DNA from: Candidatus Dormiibacterota bacterium
GTDB lineage: Bacteria > Chloroflexota > Dormibacteria > Aeolococcales > Aeolococcaceae
Assembly (NCBI GenBank): GCA_019234035.1
Contig: JAFALX010000071.1
Coordinates: 1 to 14,701 of the forward strand
Direction of reading: 5' to 3'
DNA: 14,701 bases
Shown here: positions 5,990-13,392 of the stretch, piece by piece
How the letters are laid out: each line of letters begins with the position of its first letter
Position numbering within the stretch: position 1 is the stretch's first letter
Notes under the pieces: model-generated
The model's input: only the letters and a program-made list of their open reading frames with translations
Databases searched by the model: none
Told to the model about the DNA's origin: nothing
Translations under genes and position numbers: made by a program

Positions 5990-7456
5990 TCAGGCGACCT
6001 CGGCCACAACGGGCTCCCGCTCGAGCGAGCCGGGTTCCGAGAGCGACACCGCTGCTTGCGGGGTGGCGACCGCAGATCGGCGTCCGGTGACCGCGACCGC
6101 GCTCAGCGCGCCCAGGAGCGAGAAGCCGGCTGCCAGCGCCAGCGCCGGCTTGAGTCCTGCGATGACGGTGGCGCCGCTCCCCAGGTGCCCGGTCGCGGCG
6201 AACAGCGCCGACACTGCGGCGACACCGAACACGCCACCGAAGCGCTGCAGCGTGTTGGTGGCTCCCGCGGCCTTGCCGAGATCCTGCGGGGCCGCCGCGT
6301 TGAGCGCAGCCGCCGTCGCTGCCGGGAGCGCCATCGAGATGCCGACGCCGGCGACGACCAGCGGCACCAGGAGCTCGATGTAGCTGACGCCGGTGCTCGC
6401 AAGCCCCGCGACGGCGAGCAGTCCCGCTGCCTGCAACGCCAGGCCGGCAATCAGCATCGGACGCCGTCCCACCCGGTCCGACCATGCGCCCGCGAGCGGC
6501 GCAACGAGGAGTGGCGTCGCGGTCCAGGGCAGGAAGCGGATCCCCGTGCCGAGCGGCGAGAACCCGAGCCCGAGTTGGAAGAACTGCGACATGAGAAACG
6601 CCGCCGACGTGATGGCCGCGGTCATCAGGAACCCGACCGCCACGGCAGCGGTGAACCCCGGCCGCGTGAACAGGCGCGGCGGCAGCATCGGCTCGCTGGT
6701 GCGACGCTCCCACGCCGCGAAGGCGACGATCAGCACCGCACCTGCGATGAGTGATGCATCCACATCCACCGCTCGCCAGCCCTCGTCCGCCGCGCGCACC
6801 AAGCCGTACGCGAGCCCGACGGCACCGGTCGCGATCAGCAGCAGTCCGGGGAGGTCGATGCTCGTCCGCGGCCCGCGGCTCTCCTCGAGCTTTACGGTCG
6901 ACAGCACCGCCGCGGCGGCGCCGATCGGGACGTTCACCCAGAAGATCCAGTGCCAGTTGAGGCCCTGGGTCACTGCCCCGCCGACGAGCGGGCCTGCCGC
7001 GATGGCAAGCCCCGCAATGGCGCCCCAGATCCCCAGCACGGCGCCGCGCCGCTCCACCGGGAACGCTCCGGTGAGGATCGTCAGGCTCAGCGGCGTGACG
7101 ATGGCGGCGCCCAGACCCTGGACGACCCGCGCAGCGATCAGGATTTCAGCGGTGGGAGCCAGCGCACATGCCGCCGATGCCATGACGAACAGGGAGAGAC
7201 CGGCGACATACACGCGCCGCCGGCCAAGGCGATCACCGAGCGCCGCGGCAGGGATGATCCCCGCAGCGAACGCCAGCAGGTACGCATTGATCACCCATTC
7301 GAGCGTGCCAACGCCCCCGCCGACGTCACGGCGGACAGCCGGCAGCGCCGTGGTGACCACGAGCGCATCGAGGGCGACCATGAAGAAGGCCACCGACGTG
7401 AGAACGAGGGTCCAACGGGTGCCGCCCCGAGAAAACTGCGATCCCGAAGCGCTCAT
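5990..7456 (-). CDS. MFS multidrug exporter, DHA2 (EmrB/QacA) type
   Basis: A 488-residue, 14-helix drug:proton antiporter of the DHA2 group in the inner membrane. ALDALVVTTALPAVRRD in helix 1 is the family motif D1 region. GDRLGRRRVYVAGL is motif A in loop 2-3, RVVQGLGAA is motif B in helix 4 and AAGPLVGGAV is motif C of antiporters. The C-terminal tail is Ser/Ala/Val-rich. The ATG at 7456 is chosen for the AGGAGG sequence ahead of it and because the family start (TLVLTSVAFFMVALDALVV) follows at the normal distance; in-frame sequence upstream covers the promoter. It is divergent from an HxlR regulator across a 90-base AT-rich gap, the usual arrangement for a ligand-induced efflux pump. Substrate not predictable. 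Confidence 0.93.
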   Translation of the reverse strand: MSASGSQFSRGGTRWTLVLTSVAFFMVALDALVVTTALPAVRRDVGGGVGTLEWVINAYLLAFAAGIIPAAALGDRLGRRRVYVAGLSLFVMASAACALAPTAEILIAARVVQGLGAAIVTPLSLTILTGAFPVERRGAVLGIWGAIAGLAIAAGPLVGGAVTQGLNWHWIFWVNVPIGAAAAVLSTVKLEESRGPRTSIDLPGLLLIATGAVGLAYGLVRAADEGWRAVDVDASLIAGAVLIVAFAAWERRTSEPMLPPRLFTRPGFTAAVAVGFLMTAAITSAAFLMSQFFQLGLGFSPLGTGIRFLPWTATPLLVAPLAGAWSDRVGRRPMLIAGLALQAAGLLAVAGLASTGVSYIELLVPLVVAGVGISMALPAATAAALNAAAPQDLGKAAGATNTLQRFGGVFGVAAVSALFAATGHLGSGATVIAGLKPALALAAGFSLLGALSAVAVTGRRSAVATPQAAVSLSEPGSLEREPVVAEVA

Positions 7457-7488
7457 GTCCGTTCCTCCTGCCGTCGTGGTAGTCTCGA

Positions 7489-7526
7489 CTTGAGAAACAT
7501 ATAGTGCTCGATAGATATAAGTCAAG
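7489..7526. promoter_or_regulatory. Divergent AT-rich promoter/operator region, MFS and HxlR genes
   Basis: This AT-rich island in GC-rich DNA carries overlapping promoters. On the minus strand, TTGACT, 16 bases, TATATG points at the MFS gene. On the plus strand, TTGAGA (7490-7495), 16 bases, TAGATA (7512-7517) points at the HxlR gene. CTTGA (7489-7493) and TCAAG (7522-7526) form an outer dyad with ATAT elements inside it, a plausible HxlR operator. Because the promoters overlap, one bound dimer could control both directions. Confidence 0.6.
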
Positions 7527-7546
7527 CAAAGACGTAAGCTGAATCC

Positions 7547-8230
7547 ATGGCCGCCACATCCACCCGTCGCAGTTACGACCAGTACTGCGCCGTCGCCCGG
7601 GCGCTGGACGTCGTGGGCGATCGCTGGACGCTGCTGATCGTGCGCGACCTGATGCTCGGGCCCAAGCGCTACAAGGAGCTGCTCGAGGGGCTCCCGGGCA
7701 TCGGCACAAACCTGCTGGCGGCGCGCCTGCGCGAGCTCGAAGCCGCAGGGGTCGTCGAGCGGGGCGTCCTGCCGCCCCCCGCCGCGTCAGCGGTGTACCA
7801 GCTCACCGAGATCGGTGCCGCGCTGCAGCCGGTGCTCATCGCACTGGGGCGGTGGGGCGGGCGCCACTTCCTTCGTGAGCGCCGTCCCGAGGACGTCATG
7901 GTGCCGGCGGCCTACTTCGTCGCCATGCGATCGAGCTTCAAGCCCGAGCACGCTGAAGGCGTGCGCGAGCGATACGAGTTCGACATCGGCGACCGAGTGT
8001 TCGAGGTGTCGGTCGACGGCGACACCTTCAGCACCGGCGAAGGCAGGACGCAGACCCCGGACGCGCTGTTCACGATGGACGTGGAGACGTTGAACGCGCT
8101 CTTGCTCGAGGGGTTGACTGCGAGCGAAGCCCTCGCGGCCGGTCGCGTCGCTGTGTCGGGTGATGCCGAGGCGCTGGAGCGGTTCACGCGCATGTTCGTC
8201 ATCCGTCCACCGGCGGGCTTGACCGGATGA
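7547..8230 (+). CDS. HxlR-family regulator with C-terminal SCP2-like domain
   Basis: A 227-residue regulator. Residues 13-107 are the HxlR winged helix: YCAVARALDVVGDRWTLLIVRDL with Cys14, the Cys position typical of redox- or electrophile-sensing members, then GPKRYKELLEGLPGIGTNLLAARLRELEAAGVV and YQLTEIG. Residues ~115-222 form a second domain resembling the sterol-carrier (SCP2)-like fold that follows HxlR domains in many actinobacterial regulators (FDIGDRVFEVSVDGDTFSTGEG, then DALFTMDVETLNALLLEGLTASEALAAGRVAVSGD). That domain likely forms a hydrophobic ligand pocket. It probably represses the divergent MFS exporter and itself. The start is the ATG nearest the promoter; no strong ribosome-binding sequence is seen. 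Confidence 0.92.
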   Translation: MAATSTRRSYDQYCAVARALDVVGDRWTLLIVRDLMLGPKRYKELLEGLPGIGTNLLAARLRELEAAGVVERGVLPPPAASAVYQLTEIGAALQPVLIALGRWGGRHFLRERRPEDVMVPAAYFVAMRSSFKPEHAEGVRERYEFDIGDRVFEVSVDGDTFSTGEGRTQTPDALFTMDVETLNALLLEGLTASEALAAGRVAVSGDAEALERFTRMFVIRPPAGLTG

Positions 8231-8245
8231 CACGCGTGGCGTGTC
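8229..8245 (+). terminator. Hairpin at the end of the HxlR gene
   Basis: GACACGC, loop GTG, GCGTGTC: a perfect 7-bp stem beginning inside the TGA stop codon. No T-run follows, so termination strength is uncertain. It lies between the convergent HxlR and zinc-ribbon genes. Confidence 0.5.
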
Positions 8246-8266
8246 GTGCGGCGAGGCTGCGACAGG

Positions 8267-8485
8267 TCAGGCGCTGACCAGGCGGTACCAGGCGGGCTCG
8301 GGCGTGCTCTTCTCGGGTTCGGGGCGTTGCGGGGCGCGAGGGACGACGGGGATCGCCCCGTGGCGCAGCGCGGTGGCGCACGGCTCGCAGAAGATCCGTT
8401 CTTCCATCCCGCCCCTGCCGTTGTTCACGAAGAGCCGCTGCAGGTCGTGGGGATGCAGTGGTTCCTGACAGTGCGAGCAGACCAT
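8267..8485 (-). CDS. Small zinc-ribbon protein
   Basis: A 72-residue protein starting MVCSHCQEPLHPHD, with CSHC and, about 30 residues later, CEPC, giving a four-cysteine zinc-ribbon. The spacer holds NNGRGGMEERIF and the tail is Pro/Glu-rich. It resembles small cysteine-pair proteins that bind nucleic acid or act as adaptors, but I do not recognise a named family. The ATG at 8485 is chosen over a TTG at 8524; the ribosome-binding sequence is weak. It lies alone, convergent with HxlR, and has an AT-rich upstream region with short direct repeats. The paired CxxC motifs and the upstream region favour a real gene, but it is less certain than its neighbours. Confidence 0.6.
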   Translation of the reverse strand: MVCSHCQEPLHPHDLQRLFVNNGRGGMEERIFCEPCATALRHGAIPVVPRAPQRPEPEKSTPEPAWYRLVSA

Positions 8486-8522
8486 GTTCCATGCTGGCTC
8501 GCAGACATGGTCACAAACGCAC

Positions 8523-8556
8523 AAGAATTGGCAAAGAATTGCAAATACTTGTAAAG
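8523..8556. repeat. AT-rich direct repeats upstream of the zinc-ribbon gene
   Basis: AAGAATTGGCAA (8523-8534) and AAGAATTGCAA (8534-8544) are near-identical units about 11 bases apart, followed by a diverged ATACTTGTAA. One repeat per helical turn places them on one face of the DNA, as expected for a regulator binding head-to-tail. The stretch is sharply AT-rich for this genome and lies where the promoter of the minus-strand gene should be, though I cannot fix its -35 and -10. Confidence 0.5.
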
Positions 8557-8590
8557 ATCTCGGCCCGTAGGCGAGCTCGGCGGCGGCCGA

Positions 8591-9466
8591 TCAACTGCGC
8601 AGACTGAGAAACCGCCCCAGAACCGCGAATCCCGCAAGGCACGCGATCGCCTCGGCCGCTCCGCGCAACGCCGCGTCGTAGCCGTCGTCGGCCACAAGAC
8701 CCGGAGCGAACACGACGAGGGCCACAGCCAGCGCGCAGATGCCCGCGAACACCCAGGGATGCCCGCGGACCGGGGCCGGAACCACCGGGCCCAGATCGCT
8801 GAACACGTCGCCGGCCGCACCCGCCGTCTGCACGCGCACGCGCGACGTCACGACCAGCGGCAGTGACGCGGCCGCGAGCAGCAGGACCGACGCGGAAGCC
8901 GCGGCGTATGACGCGGGCACGAGCCATCCGGGGAGCACCGACGCGAACTGCACGACCAATGCGACGAGCGCCGCCATCGTGGCGGCGCCACTGAGCAGCG
9001 CGACTGCGCTGCGACGGCGCAGCACGTTCACCTCGCTCCGCGGCAGCGCTGCGCGGCGTCGCAGCCGCACCGCGCGGACCACGGCCAGCACGCCGCTGAC
9101 GAACGCGACCTGCGGGGCCACCACGAGCACCGCGAACGCCACGGACCGCGGTGCTGACGAGGTGGCGCAGCAAAGGATCGTGTGCCGCGGAACCGTCGCG
9201 AACACCGCCAGCATCAGCACGCCGAAAAGGAGGCCTGCGAACGCAAGCGCCGCGAATGCGGTGATCGACACGCGCCGGGCTCCGCTGGTGCCGAGCTCGT
9301 CGGCGCACTGCCGGGCGATGTCGGCGGCGGACCCGAACCGCGACAGCGCCCCGGGATCGGAGCGGAGGTGGTCCTCGGTCTCGAGAAGCAGGCGGCGACG
9401 ACGAGCGGCGGGAACGCCGAGCCGGCGCAGCTCAGCACCAAGCTCACGCGTATAGCCGTCGCTCAT
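8591..9466 (-). CDS. PadR-linked membrane protein with HAAS-like N-terminus
   Basis: A 291-residue membrane protein. Residues 1-60 (RELGAELRRLGVPAARRRRLLLETEDHL, then FGSAADIARQCADELG) form the cytoplasmic helical domain typical of HAAS/DUF1700-type proteins that accompany PadR regulators. About six hydrophobic segments follow, near residues 67-90, 100-125, 142-170, 174-195, 225-245 and 260-285. The real start is the ATG at 9466, which overlaps the PadR stop as ATGA; the frame is open far upstream but there encodes only PadR-gene shadow sequence. Expected role: a membrane partner or target controlled together with PadR. Its own biochemical function is unknown. Confidence 0.82.
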   Translation of the reverse strand: MSDGYTRELGAELRRLGVPAARRRRLLLETEDHLRSDPGALSRFGSAADIARQCADELGTSGARRVSITAFAALAFAGLLFGVLMLAVFATVPRHTILCCATSSAPRSVAFAVLVVAPQVAFVSGVLAVVRAVRLRRRAALPRSEVNVLRRRSAVALLSGAATMAALVALVVQFASVLPGWLVPASYAAASASVLLLAAASLPLVVTSRVRVQTAGAAGDVFSDLGPVVPAPVRGHPWVFAGICALAVALVVFAPGLVADDGYDAALRGAAEAIACLAGFAVLGRFLSLRS

Positions 9467-9777
9467 CCCAACACCATGTTCACAGCATTCGCGAAGCCGC
9501 GCCAGTCCTCGCGACCTGCATTCAGCGCGGCGCCGCCGCGGCGCGTGAGGCGGTATACGCGGCGGCGCCGGCCCGACTCGACCACCCAGCGGCTGCTCAG
9601 CAGACCCGACTCCTCCAGGCGATACAGCGCGGGGTAGATGGTGCCCTCGGAGAGCTCGAACGCCCCCTCGCTGCGGCGCCGCAAGCGCTCGACGATGAGA
9701 TAGCCGTGTGCGGGAGACTCCCCCACCGCCGCCAGCAGCAGGGTGTCCAGGTGGCCCTTCAATACCTCGGATCGCAT
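9463..9777 (-). CDS. PadR-family transcriptional regulator
   Basis: A 104-residue PadR winged-helix regulator of the short (PadR-s1) type. Key segments are LKGHLDTLLLAAVGESPAHGYLI (first helix and turn), FELSEGTIYPALYRLEESGLL (recognition helix with the hallmark EGTIYPALYRLE) and the wing RRRVYRLTRRG, ending in a short C-terminal dimerisation helix. The ATG at 9777 aligns with the family start; the longer frame to 9852 covers the promoter. It overlaps the following membrane-protein gene by ATGA, so the two are translationally coupled. Likely represses its own operon by binding around 9772-9795. Confidence 0.93.
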   Translation of the reverse strand: MRSEVLKGHLDTLLLAAVGESPAHGYLIVERLRRRSEGAFELSEGTIYPALYRLEESGLLSSRWVVESGRRRRVYRLTRRGGAALNAGREDWRGFANAVNMVLG

Positions 9778-9795
9778 AGCTTGCGTCGCATAGTA
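9772..9795 (-). promoter_or_regulatory. PadR promoter with TCGCATAG direct repeat
   Basis: On the minus strand TACTAT (complement of 9790-9795) is a good -10 for PadR and leaves a leader of only a few bases. TCGCATAG occurs at 9772-9779 and again at 9786-9793, 14 bases apart, one copy overlapping the -10 and the other overlapping the ATG. This is a plausible autoregulatory binding region, although classic PadR sites are inverted (ATGT-N8-ACAT) rather than direct repeats. Confidence 0.5.
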
Positions 9796-9834
9796 GCGCG
9801 CGCCCCGGCGCCCTGTCCAGCGCCCGCCGGCCGC

Positions 9835-9840
9835 TAGAGT
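9835..9840 (+). promoter_or_regulatory. Putative -10 box for the NTF2-like gene
   Basis: TAGAGT lies 37 bases before the ATG at 9877, and an AGGGGG ribosome-binding sequence lies between them. No recognisable -35 is seen. It is divergent from the PadR promoter about 40 bases away. Confidence 0.35.
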
Positions 9841-9876
9841 CGGTTCTCTCATCCGTCACGTCACAGGGGGACCACG

Positions 9877-10242
9877 ATGCTCACCGCCGAGGACTCGCTG
9901 GCCGTCGTCGACCGATTCAGCGAAGCGTTCGATCGCTGCGACGTCGACGCGATCATGGCACTCATGACCGACGACTGCGTCTTCGAGGGCACCTCACCCG
10001 CGCCCGATGGCGAACGCTGCGTGGGACAGGCTGAGGTTCGCGCCTTCTGGGAGCGTTTCTTCGCGGACACGGTGGAGCCGAAGTTCACAGCTGAGGACAC
10101 GTTCGGGGCCGGCGACCGCGTCACCGTGCGCTGGCGCTTCACCTGGGGTGCAGGTGGCAGCGGCGGCCACGTGCGCGGTGTCGACGTGTTTCGCGTGCGC
10201 GACGGCAAGGTCGCCGAGAAGCTCTCGTACGTAAAGGGGTAG
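9877..10242 (+). CDS. NTF2/SnoaL-like family protein
   Basis: A 121-residue cone-shaped-fold protein of the NTF2/SnoaL-like superfamily. The N-terminal helix AVVDRFSEAFDRCDVDAIMALMTDDCVFEG is the classic opening. GQAEVRAFWERFF follows, and the curved sheet ends HVRGVDVFRVRDGKVAEKLSYVKG. Members range from ketosteroid-isomerase-like enzymes to binding proteins, and several residues that would fix an activity (such as an Asp/His dyad) are not clear here, so no reaction is assigned. AGGGGG 5-6 bases before the ATG supports the start. It stands alone between the divergent PadR operon and the downstream ABC genes, which have their own promoter-like box. Confidence 0.9.
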   Translation: MLTAEDSLAVVDRFSEAFDRCDVDAIMALMTDDCVFEGTSPAPDGERCVGQAEVRAFWERFFADTVEPKFTAEDTFGAGDRVTVRWRFTWGAGGSGGHVRGVDVFRVRDGKVAEKLSYVKG

Positions 10243-10321
10243 CCGGCTCCTCATCCTTGGGGTGGAGAGCGCGATACGACATTTCATCCCGCGGCCCGAC
10301 GCGAACTCGGCGGGCGCCCCG

Positions 10322-10327
10322 TAGCGT
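10322..10327 (+). promoter_or_regulatory. Putative -10 box for the ABC/two-component run
   Basis: TAGCGT, preceded by GCCCCG, lies 8 bases before the ATG at 10335. It repeats the arrangement at 2651 (GCGCCG then TAGCGT, 9 bases before an ATG). A leaderless or nearly leaderless transcript is implied, which agrees with the lack of a ribosome-binding sequence. Confidence 0.4.
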
Positions 10328-10334
10328 TGCAGGC

Positions 10335-11324
10335 ATGAACGTGAACTCCAGCGAGGTCGCAGCCTCGACGCACAATCTCGGCAAGCGCTTCGGCGAGCGA
10401 AGTGCGCTGCGCGACATCGACCTGGTCGTCCCGCAGGGCGTCGCCTTCGGACTGCTGGGCCCCAACGGCGCCGGCAAGACGACACTCATCCGCTGCCTGC
10501 TCGGACTCACACGGCCGACGTCGGGCACGGTGGAGTTGATGGGCCACGCGGTTCCGGGCGAGCGCGCGGCCGCGCTCGCGCGTGTCGGCGCGGTGGTCGA
10601 GGAGCCGCGCTTCCACGACCATCTCTCGGGACGCGAAAACCTGCGCATCGTCAGTGCGCTGCTCAGCGATGCCGCCACCGCCCGCATCCCGGAGGTGCTG
10701 CACCGCGTCGGGCTCAGCGAGCGTGCCGGCGACCGCGTCGCGTCGTACTCCCTGGGCATGCGGCAGCGGCTCGGCATCGCTCGATGCCTGCTGAACGATC
10801 CGCTGCTGCTCATCCTCGACGAGCCGATGAACGGACTCGATCCCGCAGGGATCCAGGAGTTCCGCATCCTCGTCCGCGCGCTGGTCGGCGAGGGCCGCAG
10901 CGTGCTGATCTCCTCGCACCTGCTCGACGAGATCGAGAAGACGTGCGACGTCGTGGCGATCATCGATCGCGGCGTGCTCGTGCGTCAGGCGGCTCTCAGC
11001 GCCCTGCGCCAGGCGTCGGGAAACCAGGTCCGCGTCATGGTCGGCGACATGGTGCTCGCAAGAGCGGTGCTCGGCCGCATCGCATGGGTGCAGTCCGTCG
11101 CGGTCGAGGACTCGGGTGCACTTGTGTGCACGCTGGCGACGGATGCCACCGCCGCCGCGCTCAACCGAACCCTGGTGCAGGCCAAGGTGGACGTGTCGCT
11201 CCTCGAGCCCGCAAGTGCGAGTTTGGAGCAGCGCTTCCTCGACCTCACCACACGACTCCAGGAACCATCGAACACGAGCGAGAGCGCACCGCGCCGCGGT
11301 GCGCACGAGGAGGTGCGCGCATGA
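10335..11324 (+). CDS. ABC transporter ATP-binding protein, BcrA-like
   Basis: A 329-residue ATPase of a BcrA/drug-exporter type ABC system. Walker A GPNGAGKTT is at 42-50, the signature SLGMRQRL at 139-146, Walker B LLLILDEP at 157-164, the D-loop GLDP at 167-170 and the switch His195. The Q-loop reads VVEEPRF, with Glu in place of Gln, as is common in BcrA-type proteins. Residues ~215-310 form the extra C-terminal domain of this subgroup, with a charged tail. The ATG at 10335 is preferred over an upstream TTG (10257) because it follows the -10-like box and begins just ahead of the conserved LGKRFGERSALRDIDL. The stop overlaps the permease start as ATGA. With the permease it should export, or flip away from the membrane, an antimicrobial or lipid-like substrate. 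Confidence 0.93.
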   Translation: MNVNSSEVAASTHNLGKRFGERSALRDIDLVVPQGVAFGLLGPNGAGKTTLIRCLLGLTRPTSGTVELMGHAVPGERAAALARVGAVVEEPRFHDHLSGRENLRIVSALLSDAATARIPEVLHRVGLSERAGDRVASYSLGMRQRLGIARCLLNDPLLLILDEPMNGLDPAGIQEFRILVRALVGEGRSVLISSHLLDEIEKTCDVVAIIDRGVLVRQAALSALRQASGNQVRVMVGDMVLARAVLGRIAWVQSVAVEDSGALVCTLATDATAAALNRTLVQAKVDVSLLEPASASLEQRFLDLTTRLQEPSNTSESAPRRGAHEEVRA

Positions 11325-12133
11325 ACCGCGTGATTCCGATGATCAATGCAGAGTGGCTGAAGCTGCGCAAGCGCCGCGGTCTCACGTGGCTGTCGTTGTT
11401 GCTGATCGCAGGGAGCGTGCTGCTCACCAACGGGATCCTCACGCTGTACCACCTCAGCGACTCGGCCAAGTACGGCCCGGCGGGAGGCGTCGGCGGGTTC
11501 AGCAACAGCCAGACGCTCTTCGGCATCGCCGCGGCGCTCGCCGCGATCCTCATCGGCGCCACCGCCGGAGCGCAGGATGTCGAGTCGGGCGTCTTCCGCA
11601 GCCTCGCAGCGACTGGGCAATCCCGCGTGCGCCTCGCCCTCGTGCGCATCCCGGGCGGCCTGCTCCAGCTGATTCCGATGCTGCTCCTGGGGTACGGGCT
11701 CGAAGTTGCCGCGGTGTTCCTGCTCGCAGGCGGCACCCCGACGCCGAGCGCGACCGATCTGCTGGTCGAGCTTGGCTGGCTGCTCACGCTCGGCGTGCTC
11801 AACTTCACCGTCGGGCTCGGTCTTGCGGCGCTGCTGCGGTCGCGAGCGTTCGCTGTCGGCATCCTCGTCGCCTGGGAGCTCGCGGGGTCGCGCGTCATCG
11901 ACCGCCTGTCGGACTTCGGCAACTGGCGGGTGCTGTCCTCAACGGTCGCCACGGACCGGCTGCTGCCGGGAGCGAGCAACGCCATGACGCTCGGCAGGGA
12001 GTGCACGGCGCCCGGCGCGTGCACGCCGGACATCGTCACCGTGTCCATTGCTGCGGCGCTGCTGGTGATCCTCGGCTGGATCGTCGTCTTCACGATCGCG
12101 GGTGTGTGGCGCACGGCGACGCAGGAGGCGTGA
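11321..12133 (+). CDS. ABC transporter permease (ABC-2 type)
   Basis: A 270-residue membrane subunit partnering the upstream ATPase. Its start, NRVIPMINAEWLKLRKRRG, is the amphipathic, basic elbow typical of ABC-2 permeases. Six hydrophobic segments follow, with an unusually long outer loop between the first two (SDSAKYGPAGGVGGFSNS) and another before the last, containing two Cys (CTAPGAC). The conserved AGAQDVESGVFRSLAATGQSR segment between helices 2 and 3 is the usual coupling region. The ATG at 11321 overlaps the ATPase TGA, and GAGGAGG seven bases upstream gives a strong ribosome-binding site. The substrate is not readable from sequence. Confidence 0.9.
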   Translation: MNRVIPMINAEWLKLRKRRGLTWLSLLLIAGSVLLTNGILTLYHLSDSAKYGPAGGVGGFSNSQTLFGIAAALAAILIGATAGAQDVESGVFRSLAATGQSRVRLALVRIPGGLLQLIPMLLLGYGLEVAAVFLLAGGTPTPSATDLLVELGWLLTLGVLNFTVGLGLAALLRSRAFAVGILVAWELAGSRVIDRLSDFGNWRVLSSTVATDRLLPGASNAMTLGRECTAPGACTPDIVTVSIAAALLVILGWIVVFTIAGVWRTATQEA

Positions 12134-12144
12134 CCCGCGCCCGG

Positions 12145-12150
12145 GTACGC
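12145..12150 (+). promoter_or_regulatory. Putative internal -10 box for the histidine kinase
   Basis: TACGCT, 28 bases before the ATG at 12178, would let the two-component genes be transcribed separately from the ABC genes. It is followed by GGAG at good spacing from the ATG. There is no clear -35. Confidence 0.3.
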
Positions 12151-12177
12151 TTGGGAGCGACCGATGGAGCGCGTGAC

Positions 12178-13392
12178 ATGAGCGTGCACTCGGCGGCGGC
12201 CGTCCCACTGGAGACGCCGCCGCCCTGGTGGCGTTTCCGCGGCTGGCCGGGGCGGCTGTTCGACGTGGGTGTGGTGCTCGCGCTCCTCGCGCTCGGAGCG
12301 GCGATCGTCATCACCTCGACTGCGGTGATCCCCCGCTTCAGCGCGGTGCGCATTCCCACGTACATCGTCCTGATGCTGTCGCTGGCATCGCTGCTGATCC
12401 GGCGGCGGTATCCCCTGGTGACGATCGGCATCATCGCCGCGGGCGTGCTCACCGAAGCGATCATCCGGCCGGCGTTCGTCTTCGAACCGCTGGTGATGGT
12501 CGCCGTCTACGTCGCCGCGTCGCGCCTGCCCTGGCGCAACGCGCTGGCCATCAGCGGAGGTTTCTTCCTGCTCTTCATCGTCGCCGGCGGGCTTGTCGAT
12601 GGGTCGGAGTCGCCGTCGAAGACGGTCACCGCGTTAGTCGCGCTCGGCGCCGCGTTCGCGGTCGGTGTGTACGTGTCGACGCGCACCGACTACGTCGACT
12701 CGTTGCGGGCGCGCGCCGAGCAGCTGGTGCGCGAACGCGAGCTGCTCTCGGAGCAGGCGGTCGCGGAGGAGCGCGTGCGCATCGCGCGGGAGCTGCACGA
12801 CGTCGTCGCCCACCACCTGAGCCTCATCACGATTCAGGCCGGCGCGTTGCGGGCGCAGGCGAGTGAGGGATCGCCTGCCGCGCAGACAGCCGAGGTCATC
12901 GCAACCACAGGACATCAGGCGATGGATGAGATGCGTCGCATGCTCGGCGTGCTGCGACTCGGCGCATCGGAGGCGGGCGCGGATCACACCCCGCAGCCCG
13001 GGCTGCGCGACATCGAACAGCTCGTGAAGCAGACGCGCGCCGCCGGGGTGACGGTCGCGCTCACCGTCGAAGGCGAGGCGCGCCTGCTGCCACCCGGCGT
13101 GGAGCTGAGCGCGTACCGCATCGTGCAGGAGGCGCTCACCAATGTGCTGCGCCACGCGGGTCCCGCGCACTGCACCGTCGTCGTCGGATACGGCGTCGAC
13201 CGACTCGAGCTGCGCATCACCGATGACGGACGCGGATCGAATGCACGTCCGTCCGAGGGCGGGCACGGACTCGTCGGCATGCGCGAACGGGTGGCGCTGT
13301 TCGGCGGCGAGCTCTACGCGGGCGGCGTACCCGGCGGCGGCTTCGCCGTGCGCGCCACGCTCCCGGTGCCACGGCCGGACGCCGCGCGATGA
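12178..13392 (+). CDS. Sensor histidine kinase, NarL/DesK-like (HisKA_3)
   Basis: A 404-residue membrane kinase. Residues 29-165 contain about five transmembrane helices with very short outer loops, so it likely senses within the membrane, as DesK- or LiaS-like kinases do. A coiled linker (residues 171-200) leads to the HisKA_3 box RIARELHDVVAHHLSL with phosphoacceptor His207. The ATPase domain shows an N-box (EALTNVLRHAG, Asn322), DDGRGS (349-354) and GGHGLVGMRERVALFGG. The start ATG at 12178 has GGAG eight bases ahead. A GTG at 12130 overlapping the permease stop is a weaker alternative, as its AGGAGG is too close. The stop overlaps the response regulator as ATGA. It probably phosphorylates that regulator in response to membrane damage or to the ABC substrate. 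Confidence 0.93.
   Translation: MSVHSAAAVPLETPPPWWRFRGWPGRLFDVGVVLALLALGAAIVITSTAVIPRFSAVRIPTYIVLMLSLASLLIRRRYPLVTIGIIAAGVLTEAIIRPAFVFEPLVMVAVYVAASRLPWRNALAISGGFFLLFIVAGGLVDGSESPSKTVTALVALGAAFAVGVYVSTRTDYVDSLRARAEQLVRERELLSEQAVAEERVRIARELHDVVAHHLSLITIQAGALRAQASEGSPAAQTAEVIATTGHQAMDEMRRMLGVLRLGASEAGADHTPQPGLRDIEQLVKQTRAAGVTVALTVEGEARLLPPGVELSAYRIVQEALTNVLRHAGPAHCTVVVGYGVDRLELRITDDGRGSNARPSEGGHGLVGMRERVALFGGELYAGGVPGGGFAVRATLPVPRPDAAR

Noticed and set aside
5834..7504. Long plus-strand frames opposite the MFS gene
   Set aside because: They mirror the codon structure of the 14-helix transporter and show only Arg/Pro/Ser-rich low-complexity sequence.
10257..10334. TTG start extending the ABC ATPase
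   Set aside because: No ribosome-binding sequence; the added residues are Arg-rich, unlike the family, and the -10-like box lies inside this stretch.
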